This document shows positions 24,331 to 35,444 of a stretch of 64,000 bases of DNA, in pieces. The first letter of the stretch is position 1, and each line of letters opens with the position of its first letter. The notes under the pieces are model-generated. The model made no database searches and was not told the DNA's origin. It saw only the letters and a program-made list of their open reading frames with translations. The position numbers were made by a program, and so were the translations under genes. Source of the DNA: Guadua angustifolia (lineage: Eukaryota > Streptophyta > Magnoliopsida > Poales > Poaceae); assembly GCA_036346375.1 (NCBI GenBank), contig CM070504.1, positions 5,321,890-5,385,889 of the forward strand, in the 5' to 3' direction.

Positions 24331-26425
24331 GGGTACCTTCCGGCAGGGACGCGGCTTGGTGGTCCGTCCGATCAAAGGTGATCGGGATCTCCGACCACGG
24401 AGGTAGTTTGGGACCATGAGGTCACCGTGTGCACCTCGCGATAGGCGAAGCTTTCTGGCGTTTGTCGGCGTGCTATCCGTCCGCCGAAGATCATAAGGCA
24501 TCCGTCGGGTTCGGGAACCCGCCGTCGCCTTGTCTCGACCGGCCTCGCGCCGGTCGCGCTTTTTCCCTTGCCCCGTGGTCGTGGGGTTTCGAGAGAAAGC
24601 GCCTCGTGACTTCGCAGCCTCGTGATTTGTGCTCGACGGGTACCCGTGGTTCGCACCGGTCATCCATCGGGCTGGTGGTTTGACGGCGCCGCGGCCGCCA
24701 TTGTCGGGCGTTCGGCGGCTGCGACGACTGTGGTCCTCGCGACTGCTTCCTTCCGCCTCGCTTGTCGGTGCGGTCGGGCGCGGCCGGGTCGGACTCTCGC
24801 TGGCCTTCGCTTTATCGAAGATGGCCCCCACCGCCTCGCCGGAGGCGTGGTTGGTGGCGATGTCGGCGGTGTCTTGGTGGTCCCGGTTTAAGGCAACCCG
24901 CTTTGTGGACCAAGGCTCAGATGTGGTGTCAGAATGAATGCCCCAACGACGTCGGCGTCGCTAATGTCGGGGAGTTCATTGCACTGTTGGGAGAAGCGCC
25001 GGATGTAGTCCCGGAGCGTCTCTCCCGGCTGCTGCTTGCAGCTCTTCAGGTCCCAAGAGTTCCTAGGGCGCTTGTACGTGCCCTCGAAGTTGCCGACAAA
25101 GATGCTCTTCAAGTCGGCCCAGCTCCTGATAGTCCCGACGGGCAGGTACTCGAGCCAGGCCCGAGCCGAGTCCGCCAAATAGAGGGGGAGGTACTCAATG
25201 ATGAAGAGGTCATTGGTAGCCCTACCGACAAAGTAGTCGATAATCTTTCTAACCAAACACCGGGTTCGTTGCCCTGTACTTGGTGATGTTGGTTGGTGCC
25301 GGAGCGGGCGGGAAATCATGCTGCGGATCTCCGTGAGAATGCACAGGGCCCCGGCCCTCGGGTCGGGTCATGGCACGGGGCCCGCTATCGGCGACTTCTT
25401 GAACGAGCCGCGGCGTCGACCGCCCTTCTTCGAGCGCCGAGGTGTCGCGCGCAAGTAGTGTTGCCCAAGACGATGACGCCGGGTGTAGGAGGCACAGGGC
25501 CGCTCCCGCCGGGCGCTTTCTCCGGCCATGGCGAAGTCCGCTCGACGGCCAATGAGACCCCACGCGAGGTGCCAGGGGGGTACATGTTGTACGGCGGCGT
25601 TTCTACCACTCCGGAGGTGCCGGTAGGTGGCCCCTCCTGCTCGTTAGGCTCGGGATGCATGAGAACAACATCGCAGCCTGCCATGCGGTTTTGGCTTGAA
25701 GAGGGAAGCACGGGCGTTCACGGCTCTTCCGCTTAATCGTTGTTAGATTTTCAGCGTACAAGATGCGCGGCGCCGACTTCAGACTGCTGGGGCACGTGTT
25801 GGCTTAGCCTCGGTTGGTCGACCCGCCTTTGCCGAAGTCTGGTCGCCATAGCCCAGCCCCACCGCCTGCCGGCTGGTCCGGGTGGACTTGGGATGATCCG
25901 CCTGTCGTGTTCTTTGGGCCGCCTCCGCTGCTCAGATGCCGGTGGCGGTCCTCTTGACTCAGCCGGCGGCGGCTCGCTGATCGCCACACCGCCACGTTGC
26001 ATTCGCGGTGTATGGCTCTTCGAGGCTTGCTCGCGCGTAACCGAGTCGCCGTCGCGGTGGAGCTCTCCAAAATCTCGTGGATGGAAGTCGCAGAGCCAGC
26101 CATCGCCACAAAATGCAGGCCGAGGCGAGGTCGCCGCCGCAGGCGCGCGAGCGCACCGGATGGCGGCGCAGATAGCGCGGGCGCTTGCCGAGCCAGAGGG
26201 CTTGAGCTGAGGTCACGAGGGTGTGGACGACGCGGTGCAAGCACCCGCGAGCTCGCCTCGACGGGCGGAGCGAGGCCGAGCTCTCCGTCGGGTTGGCGAT
26301 GAAATCGAGGAACCAAACGGATTCGCTCCGGCGCAAGCGTTGTTGCCGACGGCGAATCCATCAAGGAAGCAAAATGGGAGTCCGGAGACAGTGGTGACGC
26401 CAAGAAGCCCCTACCGGGCGCGCTA
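24247..26425 (-). pseudogene. Gypsy gag region
   Basis: The best part is 25319-24888, which reads YLADSARAWLEYLPVGTIRS, WADLKSIFVGNFEGTYKRP and ETLRDYIRRFSQQCNELPDI, the retrotransposon gag domain. Downstream (24831-24370) is a basic, Arg-rich tail. The upstream part (25320-26425) has only broken frames. The sequence inside the right LTR does not show a clear tRNA primer-binding site. Confidence 0.75.
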
Positions 26426-27337
26426 ACCGCTTGTTTCGAGAACCGCAAGTAAATTTTGTAAGTCTTGAGGGGCCGCGTTCCTCGTTCCTTGAATGGTTAG
26501 ACCCAAAAGAGAGGAAGGAGGGTCCAGAATTTATATCGTTCGGGCCGAATGTCCCTACCCGATTCAGTGTGGTGGTGCGTGTTTGTATTGATGCCGATGA
26601 GCTCGCCGATTACAAATGAGGGTCGCGCAAGCACCTCGCGTCGATGGTCGAATGAGGGAGCTATGAGCGCGAAAGGTTCGGAGCTCAGGAATGCGCTCTG
26701 GCTATGAGTATGTGAGTGTTGTCATGTTTTTCCTTTCCCCGGAGGGCCAAGCCTCCCTTATATAGCCGGGAAGCGGTTACATAGAGCGGTAAAGGAAAAA
26801 TGGATGGGGCTCCCACGCCGGGAGTCGAAGTCGGCCTTCAGCCACGGCGTCGGTCTTGGACTTGACTTCTGACGGATAGTTGTTGGCCCTGCGTCGAGTC
26901 GGTGAACCTGCTGAGCTAGGGCACGGTCCGTTCCTCCGGAAACGCGACCGCCCTCTCGCGGCTTGTCAGCGCCGACGTCGGGTGTCACCTTGGGATTGCT
27001 GGGAAGGCGCGTGGCCTCCCATCTCCGTTCGGTCATGCTTTGAAGCGCCAGACGATGGGGTAGGTGGCGGGTCGACGCCGGCTCGATGATTTGATGTTGG
27101 CTTGTTGATGAAGATGGTTCGAGCTTGTTCGAGGCTCTCGCCCATCCGACTCGTCGGTTGGCCGACATCTCCAGTTGGTATCGCCAGAGCTCGTTAGGCG
27201 CCCGCCTGCAACGCCTGGTCGGGCCACCTCTTGGGTCGGCTTGGTCTGGAGGCCTTGGGCCCCGGGTTTTAGACACAGTGGCGGCCCATGCTCCTTTCGT
27301 GGGCCGCTGGGGATACCTGTGTGTCGGGTATCCGTCA
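26426..27337 (-). repeat. LTR of the Gypsy element (5' LTR by pol orientation)
   Basis: It matches 14491-15399 across its length, including the TATA box (minus, near 26759-26768) and the GTATCCGTCA end. Its left edge is damaged (CTTGTTTCGAG instead of GGTGTTTCGAG). Differences from the other LTR are mostly gains or losses of 1-3 bases in G or C runs. Confidence 0.9.
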
Positions 27338-27510
27338 ACTTTACATATATATAAAATTGTAGGTTCAAATCCATTACATATGAAGAGTTACAAAAAAGAG
27401 AAAATTCTGAAAAATTTAATCTATGAAGTATGTATATAAATTTTTTCAGAATTTTTCATAACTTTTATTAGTTGATGTGCATAGTGTATACACGAAAAAC
27501 TCTATGCCTA
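27338..27510. mobile_element. Right half of the MITE split by the Gypsy element
   Basis: After the ACTTT duplicate, the segment CATAACTTTTATTAGTTGAT (27456-27475) is the inverted partner of the 14428-14448 flank. Confidence 0.65.
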
Positions 27511-27885
27511 CGTATATGTTTCCCTTTACATAAAACTGGACCTAAATATATGGGCCGTAGAGTGGGTTTCGTGGACCTCGTCACTGACGTCATCGTCTCT
27601 CGGGTCTGACCCGCTAACTCATCATGCATGACACGTTCTGTCTAGAAAACAACATGATATGTACGGACTTCGGGGGTTGGTGTACATGCCTTCGTGGCTT
27701 CGTCCCAATGGTCATGTCTGAGTCTCGGTCCAACGGCTTGCGTCCGATCTAATTGGGTTGACATGTCTAGTTTTCTACTGCTTATCTTTGTCAGCCATGA
27801 CACGAACAGGCACCTACCTAGCTTAGCTAGCGATGTAGTACTAATTAGAACGCGCATGAATGCTATCTACTGCAGTTGCTGATTA
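27511..27885. other. Intergenic, no gene recognised
   Basis: No coding or element structure is visible apart from the TTA target site at 27883-27885. Confidence 0.5.
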
Positions 27886-28164
27886 GGGCATCCGCAATGG
27901 TTAAAGATACTTACTCTCTATAGTAAGATCCATGTCATCTATATGCCATGCTATAGTAAACCTTTGCAATGATGAATCTATATAGATGTCTATAACTATT
28001 TTTAATTAATAGAGTGCTCTCTCTCTTTCTTCATTTAATTAATAGACAATCTACAGGTCTGTAGATAGCAGCGCTCTCTCTCTTCATTTAATTGCTTGCC
28101 ACATAGGATACATACTGATATGGACTTCTTATAGATAGCTGACTAGACACCATTGCGGATGCCC
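27886..28164. mobile_element. Tourist-like (PIF/Harbinger) MITE
   Basis: Terminal inverted repeats GGGCATCCGCAATGGT and ACCATTGCGGATGCCC, length 279 bp, flanked by TTA at 27883-27885 and 28165-28167. TTA duplication and size fit the Tourist class. Confidence 0.9.
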
Positions 28165-28167
28165 TTA

Positions 28168-28440
28168 AAGCATGTACAATAGTATAAACAGCTGCTATCT
28201 ATAACAAGCTGACATATCATTTATAGATAGCGTTAGAGATAACTCATGCAATGGTATAGACAACACATATATGAGTAGATTGTTTCTTTCCATATACAAC
28301 CTGTCTTGGTTTTTGTGCTAGAGTCGACTCTAGATTAAAAGACGGCTCAACTTTTTATACGTATCCTCTCTTATCCACATTATTTTTTATCCTACGTGAT
28401 AAAATTTAGAAATTGCTGATATATATTAATGTACATGCTC
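28168..28440. mobile_element. Second Tourist-like MITE, abutting the first
   Basis: The ends AAGCATGTACAAT and ATTAATGTACATGCTC are inverted repeats. TTA stands at 28165-28167 and 28441-28443. The left TTA is shared with the preceding MITE, so one of them used the other's target site. Length 273 bp. Confidence 0.75.
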
Positions 28441-28543
28441 TTAGGCTTCCACTCGATGCATACCGTTTCTTGGGAGCATGCGTGCCGCTAAACTCCCCGG
28501 AGAGGATATAGGCTTGGAAGAGATTAGCCCAGACGCAATACAA

Positions 28544-28703
28544 TACGTACTGGGCACCTAACTCAGATCGCGACGAATACTTGCTCCGGCGAAAGCATGA
28601 CATCAGCATTCAGGGGTCGAGATTACGTACTCGACACCTAACTCAGATCGCGACGAATACTTGCTCCGGCGAAAACAAGGCATCAGCTTTCAGGGGTCGC
28701 TGG
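28544..28703 (+). repeat. 80-bp tandem duplication
   Basis: Two copies (28544-28623 and 28624-28703) share CTCAGATCGCGACGAATACT and the following CTTGCTCCGGCGAAA, with a few substitutions. No coding context. Confidence 0.9.
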
Positions 28704-29360
28704 TCCGAGTCCGTAGCACTCAACTGATCGCCTACTACTACATGTTTGTACTTTCTTTATCCATAAATACGTTTAGACTTTACAGAATTGCATAACCAAC
28801 AAAATGAATTCGTATGATAAATAATGTTATGGTCACACCGGAACTAAAAATGAAGTTGGGTTAGCAAGCAATAAATTGGATAGTGAATAATCAGATAGAA
28901 TTTGGAAATTTGGGTTCAAGTTCTTCGGTAGCAAGCAACTAGGCTACTCGGTATGGTCATAACAACCAGCCATCCGGAAGTGATCAATTTTTATAGCCTC
29001 CACGACTTTATTTTTTACAAATCTAACATTCTGAGTATAATTATAAAACTAGGCACCCGTGCTCACCGGCCATAGGAGGTTGGCTCCTCCCGAGCCACTT
29101 GGCCATGGCACGCCGTTGCCCTCACGCCTAGCCCCCACCGCTCCCGCTCTCATCTCGGCAAGCCAAGCTCCTCAGGCGGAAGGAGGCTAGATTTGTAATT
29201 GTGTTAAGGAAGATGCTAGATTTGCAAAAAATAAGATTGTGGGAACTAGAAAAGTGAAAACTTTAGCCACCTCTCTCTTATAAGTAGATCCAAACCAGTC
29301 TAGTAAACAAGCCATAAACAAAGCACACAAGGTCCAAAGCCCGACATCACGGTCCAACAT
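28704..29360. other. Intergenic, no gene recognised
   Basis: AT-rich sequence with a short GC-rich patch (29050-29190). No frame or element end stands out. Confidence 0.5.
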
Positions 29361-29638
29361 AGGGCTTGTTTGGGGAGCTGTAGGTTTTCTAAAATACTGT
29401 TTTTTGGCTTTTTAAGTTGAAAAACAGTTGTAATTTTTTATAAGAGACTGTTTGATAACAACTAATTTCTCTTAGCAATAAGCTGTAAAAGTAGGTCTCG
29501 ACCAGCTTTTAGTTTTTGGCTTTTACTAATTATATATGACTTCTAGTTTATACTAAAATCCGCTTAAAAGCTAAGCTGTTAGAGGGGAAACTTACCGATT
29601 TTTCAAAAGCTGAAGCTGGCTTTCAACCCAAATAAACC
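29361..29638. mobile_element. Probable hAT-like MITE
   Basis: The left end AGGGCTTGTTTGGGGAGCTG and the right end CAACCCAAATAAACC are roughly inverted. The inside holds matching AGCTTTTAG/AAAAGCTGAAGC segments. No target duplication was identified. Confidence 0.45.
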
Positions 29639-30079
29639 ATACTCTGCCAGCCAAACTTCGTCTATGCTTCCTCTGTCATCTTCTTGCCCACTTGCTCGCC
29701 ATGGCAGAACACATGACAAATAAGACCAGACTACTTATTATCCCTACCGACGTTAATTTTTTTACTCACCGTGAACAGACATATTTCTAGGCCTGTAGAA
29801 TTCTTGGGCAGACCGGTTTGTCGTCTCGGACACCTGAAGCTGAAAATGGGCACCTAACGCGATGAAGGAACGTTGATGCAATGGTGCATGTCCTGTTTTA
29901 TGTTGTGCAAAGCAGTCTTTCTGGCGTGGAAGAGGAGTGGGTGCAGTGACTCACCCTGTTCATGAGTGGAGTCCCTTTTATGAGAAAGAAACACATAGAG
30001 AATGTACCTAGGTCCTAACCACTCCACCACGAACCTAGCTGCGCGCGCACCGTGTGCAATAGCATGCAATGCAATGCTG

Positions 30080-30710
30080 ATTGATGCAAGTTCCGACCTC
30101 GATCTTACAACTCTGCTGTTGCCTCTCGGCTGACGCAATATAATACCCCGGTGTCTGTTGGGGGGTGTCGAGAGTCTGTTGGGGTGTCTGAAAGAGTTCT
30201 GCTACTTAATTTTTAGCTCCACTTTAAATTTATGTAGCCAAACACCTCAGCTCCACAGAACTCCGGCTCTAGAAAAAATACGAATCTAGAGGACTACTCC
30301 ATGGCTTTTGTGGAGCTTCTCAAGGGGTACTTCAAGAAACACCGTTTCGTATCCACTCGTGAAGTTCCTAGGTAATTACCCACCTTTCCCATTGGTTCAA
30401 CATTCAAGGGCATAAATGGGTATCCACATCAAAACCATTTATTCTTGGAGATGGATCTAATTTGCATGCCAAACACCTCCTTTCCCTACTTCAACTCTAT
30501 GGTGGAGCTGATTTTTTTAGAGTAGAGCTCTCCCAAACAAGCCCTTAGTATGAAGGCCGATGTGATTTACATTAGAATAGTGGTACGACTTTACGTTGAG
30601 CAGCGGTGAAATTAGCCGTATATTGTTTGATTACAATGAGTTATAGAGCATATAATATCTGTTAGATATAAACGTTGCATTTTCCGATTAACCATATTAC
30701 ACGAAACGAG
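30080..30710 (+). repeat. Segmental duplication, copy 1 (interrupted)
   Basis: The parts 30080-30156 and 30545-30710 together match 31158-31402 at high identity (shared GCAATATAATACCCCGGTGT and GACTTTACGTTGAGCAGCGG). They are separated by a 388-bp insertion. There is no convincing coding sequence. Confidence 0.85.
30157..30544. mobile_element. MITE-like insertion in duplication copy 1
   Basis: Comparison with uninterrupted copy 2 (31231-31245) places the insertion between GTGTCT and TTAGTA. The ends carry inverted TTTAGCTCCAC/GTGGAGCTGA segments, and the right end reads CCCAAACAAGCCC. Size and ends suggest a hAT-type MITE. Confidence 0.65.
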
Positions 30711-31157
30711 GAGGTAAGTGTTGAGTTAAAAAGAATCTACATCTAGAGGTATGTGTTCCTTTGAGTGGAACTGTCTGAGGAGACGATAAAAATTGTGCTA
30801 TAAGACTCTAATAAAAATGATTTAAAGGCTGTTAAGACAAATTAACAACTTCACAAGCAAAGTAACAAGAAATATGGTGAGTACTGACTACTGAGTAGGA
30901 TTTTACAAGATCGTTGAACATCAAGTAAGGAAGATTGTTGGTCTCGTCAACCGCTAAAAATCCTGGTAGTGACTAAAATTTGTAAGCATCTATCAGAACA
31001 AAATTTGATAATAACTGATAATTTATCTTTATTACTGCAGTTGCTTAAAGAAGAAATGGGTGAGATTGCGAAGATAAATCAAAATATTGACTACATCAAA
31101 AGTGAGATAGGCCTATTATATAAATTTTTTTGAAGAATTAGAACATATAGAATACGT
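30711..31157. other. Spacer between the two duplication copies
   Basis: AT-rich. A short frame near 31038-31130 (LLKEEMGEIAK) looks like an isolated exon but is too short to assign. Confidence 0.3.
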
Positions 31158-31402
31158 TGATTTATGCAAGTTCCAACCTCGATCTTACAACTTTGTTGTT
31201 GCCTCTCAGCTGCCGCAATATAATACCCCGGTGTCTTTTAGTACGAAGGCCGATGTGATTTACATTAGAGCGGTGGTACGACTTTACGTTGAGCAGCGGT
31301 GAAATTAGTCGTATATTGTTTCATTAAATTGAGTTATAGAGCATATAATATCTATTAGGTATAAATGTAGCATCTTTCGATTAACCATATTACACGAAAC
31401 GA
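31158..31402 (+). repeat. Segmental duplication, copy 2 (empty site)
   Basis: A continuous match to both halves of copy 1, lacking the 388-bp insertion. Confidence 0.85.
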
Positions 31403-32104
31403 TGATAAAAGTATAAAAGAATATGTGTGTGTATATATGAACTCGCCCTACAATAAATTAAACTTTCAGCATATTTTAGATCCAAACCTTACACACAAGA
31501 CCCGCATCTCAATCCCCGTGCGATGGCTGGCCAAGGCTGGCCGACTGACCAGATAGGAAAATCGACACCTGATTAATTCGGATTCAATCTAAGCTTCTTT
31601 TTTTTTTTAATTTGGGTACGTGTGCCTAGGGAGAATCTAAGCTTTTTTATGTTAAATAGCACTCAAATTTTGAATTTTCGTAATTAGATCTAATAAATGA
31701 AATCGATTTGGCTTCTCTTTCCTGTTTAAGTACTATTTTATTAAAGAGTATTTAATTCTTTAGTATTGGATGAGGAACATTAATTTTCTCTGCATAGGCA
31801 TTTTACATCATTTATACACTAGGTTTATACAAATTAAATTATGTAAAAAATGATGTTACATTTTGTAAAAAGTAGAACATTATTTTTTGCATGGCCATTT
31901 TTACATAAATTATATACTGCTTTTACAAAATTGAATTATTAAAAAATAATGTTACAACTTGTAAAAAAAGGGGAATAAAACAAATTATAAGGAATACAAC
32001 AAACAAAACCATGGATCACAAAGTTAAAATAATAAAGCACAACATTGATCATAAAGCAATATCTAATAGACAAAAAATTGAGTGTACACAAAAAAAAACA
32101 AAAA
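31403..32104. other. AT-rich intergenic with a diverged tandem repeat
   Basis: Two related segments of about 93 bp (from about 31790 and 31885) share GCAT(A/G)GGC(C)ATTTT and TAATGTTACA(A/T)(C/T)TTGTAAAAA. No gene is visible. Confidence 0.45.
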
Positions 32105-32260
32105 TATTGTTAGGGATAGAGCTCTAATACCACTTATTAGGGTTAGCACAACAAAATAATTAGAGACAAGATTTAACGTGGAAAAACTCTTACGAGAAAA
32201 AACTAGGAAAATAATCCACTATAATGATTCCAATATTTACATATACATGACATCGCACGT
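32105..32260 (-). mobile_element. LTR-retrotransposon (Copia-type) LTR remnant
   Basis: GCTCTAATACCA at about 32119 is the complement of an initiator-Met tRNA primer-binding site. Next to it is TTAGGGTTAGCACAACAAAA and ATTTAACGTGGAAAAACTC, sequence typical of the LTR end of grass Copia elements. Only this fragment remains. Confidence 0.4.
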
Positions 32261-32519
32261 GGGGAGTTTCAATCTACCTTCGTCATGCGTCGCCTCGCCT
32301 GCCACCTCTCCAACGACGCTGCCCACCCATCTACCTTGATTTCGCCTAGCTACGATTACGTCATCCCAATTTCGGTCGCCTCCACTCTGGCCAGTCACTG
32401 TCCTGTGGCCTCCTCGGCAACCTTACAGCGCACCCTTCGGCTTGAGCACTAGTCGCCCCTCTGTGCAGTCATCGCGGCCATGACCAAGAGCCGAAGAATT
32501 CCCGGCCAAAAGTTACCCT

Positions 32520-33770
32520 CCAGCCCGGAGGAGAGACCAAGATGGTTCCGCTAAGCGACGCGGAGCTGACCAAGGTCGTACGTTTAGAATCTTCCTTAGA
32601 TCCTAAATAGGAATTCGATCTCGTTACTTTCCTCTGAAAAAATGCCGATGTGTTCGCTTAGGAACCATCTGACATGGCCGGAATCCCAAGGGAAATAATC
32701 GAGTACAGGCTAGCTGTTTGGCCTGACAAAAATCAATTATCATCCGGAAAGAACTTGACAAGCTTTTCAAGGCCGGCTTCTTAGAGAAGTCGAGCATTCG
32801 GAATGGCTAGCGAATCCGGTTATTATCAAGAAAAAGGAGGGCAAATGGCGCATGTGTGTCGACTATACGGGCTTGAATGCCGCCTGTCTCAAAGATAATT
32901 TCCCACTGCCCCGCATAGACCAGTTAGTCGACGCAACAGCGGAGTCCCAAATGATGAGCTTTTTAGATGTCTACTCGGGCTATCACCAGATCAGCATATC
33001 GCCTAAAGATGAAGAAAAGACTTCCTTCATTACCCCGTTTGGCACGTTCTGCTACACGACCGTGTCTTTCGGTCTCAGGAATACTGGAGCAACCTTCCAA
33101 CGTCTTATGCAGAAAACTTTCCCAGACTAAATAGGTTGCAATCTGGAGGTCTATGTGGACGACATAGTGGTCAAAAGTAAGCTCGCCTTGAGTCATGTTT
33201 TTGACCTTGAGGAAACTTTTTATAACCTCAACAGGCATCAAATAAAGCTTAATTCAGAAAAATGTGTTTTCGGTGTAAGGGCGGGCAAGGTGTTTGGCTA
33301 CATGGTCGGTCCATAGGGCATCGGGGCAAACCTAGAAAAGATTGAAGCCATCGAAAGCATGCGACCACCTAGCTGTATAAAGGAGGTCCAAACCTTGACT
33401 GGACGAATGGCGGCTCTAAATAGCTTCATTTTCCGGTTAAGCGAGCGTGAATTGCCTTTCTTCAAAGCACTTTGCAAGCATGATGGTTTCACTTGGATGA
33501 AAGAAACGAATTGCTCTTTCGAAGAGCTGAAGTAGTACCTGTCCAGACCGCCCATCCTAACCACGCCAATATTGGGGGAGACCTTGCTATTATATTTGGC
33601 AGTGACTCCGCAGGCAGTAAGCGCAGTCTGCCCGATGCTTGTCTACGAGCACCCAAGCTTGTCCCCGAGCATGCAAACTCGGGAGCGCGCAAGGATCGAT
33701 CAGAGTTGGGGAAATCCTTGAGCATGATTGGAAAATCGTGTTCACCCCATAACGTTTAAGTGGCGATAAT
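32520..33770 (+). pseudogene. Gypsy pol (RT-RNase H) remnant
   Basis: The best frame, 32852-33130, reads MCVDYTGLNAACLKDNFPLP, RIDQLVDATAESQMMSFLDV and YSGYHQISISPKDEEKTSFI. After a stop at 33128-33130 it continues with CNLEVYVDDIVVKSK (the catalytic YVDD), FGYMVGP, TLTGRMAALNSFIFRLSER and ETLLLYLAVTPQAVS. Several in-frame stops make it dead. It is on the opposite strand to the large Gypsy element and differs from it in sequence. Confidence 0.8.
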
Positions 33771-34109
33771 AGCGCCACGATCCAAAGCCGTTATGCCCAC
33801 GACGGGAACGTGGCAAGAATCAAAGCTACGGTTACGACCACGATTAATCCAATAAATGGCGCATTATTCGGCTGCAGTCATTTCGTATCTTGTAAACTAT
33901 AAGAACCCCTCGGTAGATCGATAAATAGGGCCGAACGAAGAACAAAGAGAAAGCAAGACACAAGCATACACGAGCTTTTCTGTAAGAGTTACACAAGCGA
34001 TAGTGAGATCACTGGAGTAGGGTTATTATCTCCGCTGTGAGAGGCCTGAACCAGTATAAACCCCAGTGTCTATTTTTCGAGTATCCTTTCTAAGAGCATT
34101 ATCCAGACG
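33771..34109 (+). mobile_element. Possible LTR remnant downstream of the Gypsy pol relic
   Basis: A TATA-like GATAAATAGGGC (33921-33932) and the sequence CTGAACCAGTATAAACCCCAG resemble the transcribed part of a Gypsy LTR. The borders are not visible. Confidence 0.4.
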
Positions 34110-34114
34110 CAAAC

Positions 34115-35247
34115 TGTCGGTGTTTCGTACAACCGGCAAGTAAATTTGTAAGTATAGGGGCCGCGCATTCCCTCTCCTTGAATGGTTAGACTGCGGGAGT
34201 CCAAGATGTATACTGGTTCGGGCGAATATCCCTCGTCTAGTTCGTGGTGGTGGTTTTTATTGCTCAGGGTGCAGTGGACTACAAGGGATTACAAGCGAGG
34301 GCTAAGGACAGGCCCTTAGCACTCGGCCGAGCGAGGGAGCTCAGGGGTGTTCGTCTGTATGTTTAACCGATCGGGTCCGACTGAATCGACTGCGAATCGA
34401 ATGTGGGTCGAAAGCGAGTTTGAGTCGAGTGCCAATGCGAATACCCTTCCCTAAAGGCCTTGCCTCCCTTTATATAGGCAAAGGGGGCAGGTTACACGGG
34501 AATTTGGAGAAAAAAAAGGTAGGGGTATGCTACGCCCGGGAGTCCCGGTCTTCGGTCCTGGTAACTGGCGATTGATGGGTCCCTGCTCACCCCACGCCTG
34601 GATTGGTAGACACAGCAAGCGGCATTCCGTCGGGAAGGGGCGCACCTGCCCTCTGTGCGTCTGTCAGATGCTGATGTCTTCTATGCTGCGCTCTGCTGCC
34701 GCCTCGGGAGGGAGCGCGTCTCTCCACTGTGCCTGACAGGGTGAAGGGACTGGCGCTTGACTTAGCGACCCCCTGGCCACCTTGGGAAGGAGCCACCTAC
34801 CCCAGCATAGCCGTCATGTCCACGGGGCAGGTGACCAGCTTGAGGTCGACTGGTGACGTGGCGAAGGTCGTCGAGTCGAAGTTTGCTAGGGATCCGACCC
34901 GAGGCCAGGTCGGAGCCTGCGGGGGTGTCCGACCTGCGGCGAGGTCGGAGCCTGCGGGGGCGTCCGACCTGAGGTCAGGTCGGACCGCCCCTGGTGGGCC
35001 TGAACGAGGCCGAGGGTCCTTCGCGGCCCCTCGAGGCCTAGAGCTGGGCCCAAAACGGATCATTTGGTATTCCAGCCAATATTCAGTGATAATCCCATCT
35101 GTGAGGGGCGGGGACTTTGGTAATACCCCTTCCAGCGCTCTGCATCGCTTCCAGTCTCGCCGCTATGTATTAACAACTGAGGGGTATACGATCTTGAAAT
35201 AGATGTATACCTTGCTGTGGGGTATCCCCTGGTATGAGTATTCGTCA
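34115..35247 (-). mobile_element. Solo LTR related to the large Gypsy element
   Basis: It begins TGTCGGTGTTTCGTACAACC and ends ATTCGTCA. CAAAC at 34110-34114 is repeated at 35248-35252. The first 150 bases resemble the start of the large element's LTR (GGCAAGTAAATTTGTAAGT). TATA is on the minus strand near 34470. No internal region remains, so this is a product of LTR-LTR recombination. Length 1133 bp. Confidence 0.85.
34918..34985 (+). repeat. Short GGTCGGAGCCTGCGG repeats in the solo LTR
   Basis: GAGGTCGGAGCCTGCGGGGG and close variants are repeated every 30-35 bases with GTCCGACCTG between them. Confidence 0.7.
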
Positions 35248-35444
35248 CAAACCTTTCACCTAAAAGGAGCTCTGTTCATCCCTCATTATAGACTTTAACT
35301 AGGAGGTTTGTTAGGAAATATTTACGGTGCCTCAATATCCACACTTAACAAATATGGATTCTATTATTTCCTAATTTGTTTCAATCCAGTTATATAAAAT
35401 CACCCTATGTATTTATAATATTTGAACTAGGGTTTTGATAAACA

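Larger units (their letters stand above)
14491..27337 (-). mobile_element. Ty3/Gypsy LTR retrotransposon, Tat lineage (RIRE2/Retand-like), with antisense ORF
   Basis: Two LTRs of about 910 bp (14491-15399 and 26426-27337) bound a 12.8-kb element. ACTTT at 14486-14490 and 27338-27342 is the 5-bp target duplication. Read on the minus strand the order is 5' LTR (right), gag, protease, RT, RNase H, a second RNase H, integrase, a 4-5 kb region with an ORF on the opposite strand, and 3' LTR (left). The second RNase H and the antisense ORF after pol are features of the Tat/Retand group. Every coding domain is broken by frameshifts, so it is not autonomous. Confidence 0.85.

Noticed and set aside
29854..30138. 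94-codon minus-strand open frame
   Set aside because: It overlaps the segmental duplication and has no domain or splice context.
29361..30547. Single 1.2-kb hAT element bounded by AGGGCTTGTTTGGG and its inverse
   Set aside because: No target duplication joins the two ends, and the empty-site comparison shows the right part (30157-30544) is a separate insertion.
31038..31130. Coiled-coil exon of an NBS-LRR resistance gene
   Set aside because: About 30 codons with weak resemblance only, and no neighbouring NB-ARC or LRR sequence.
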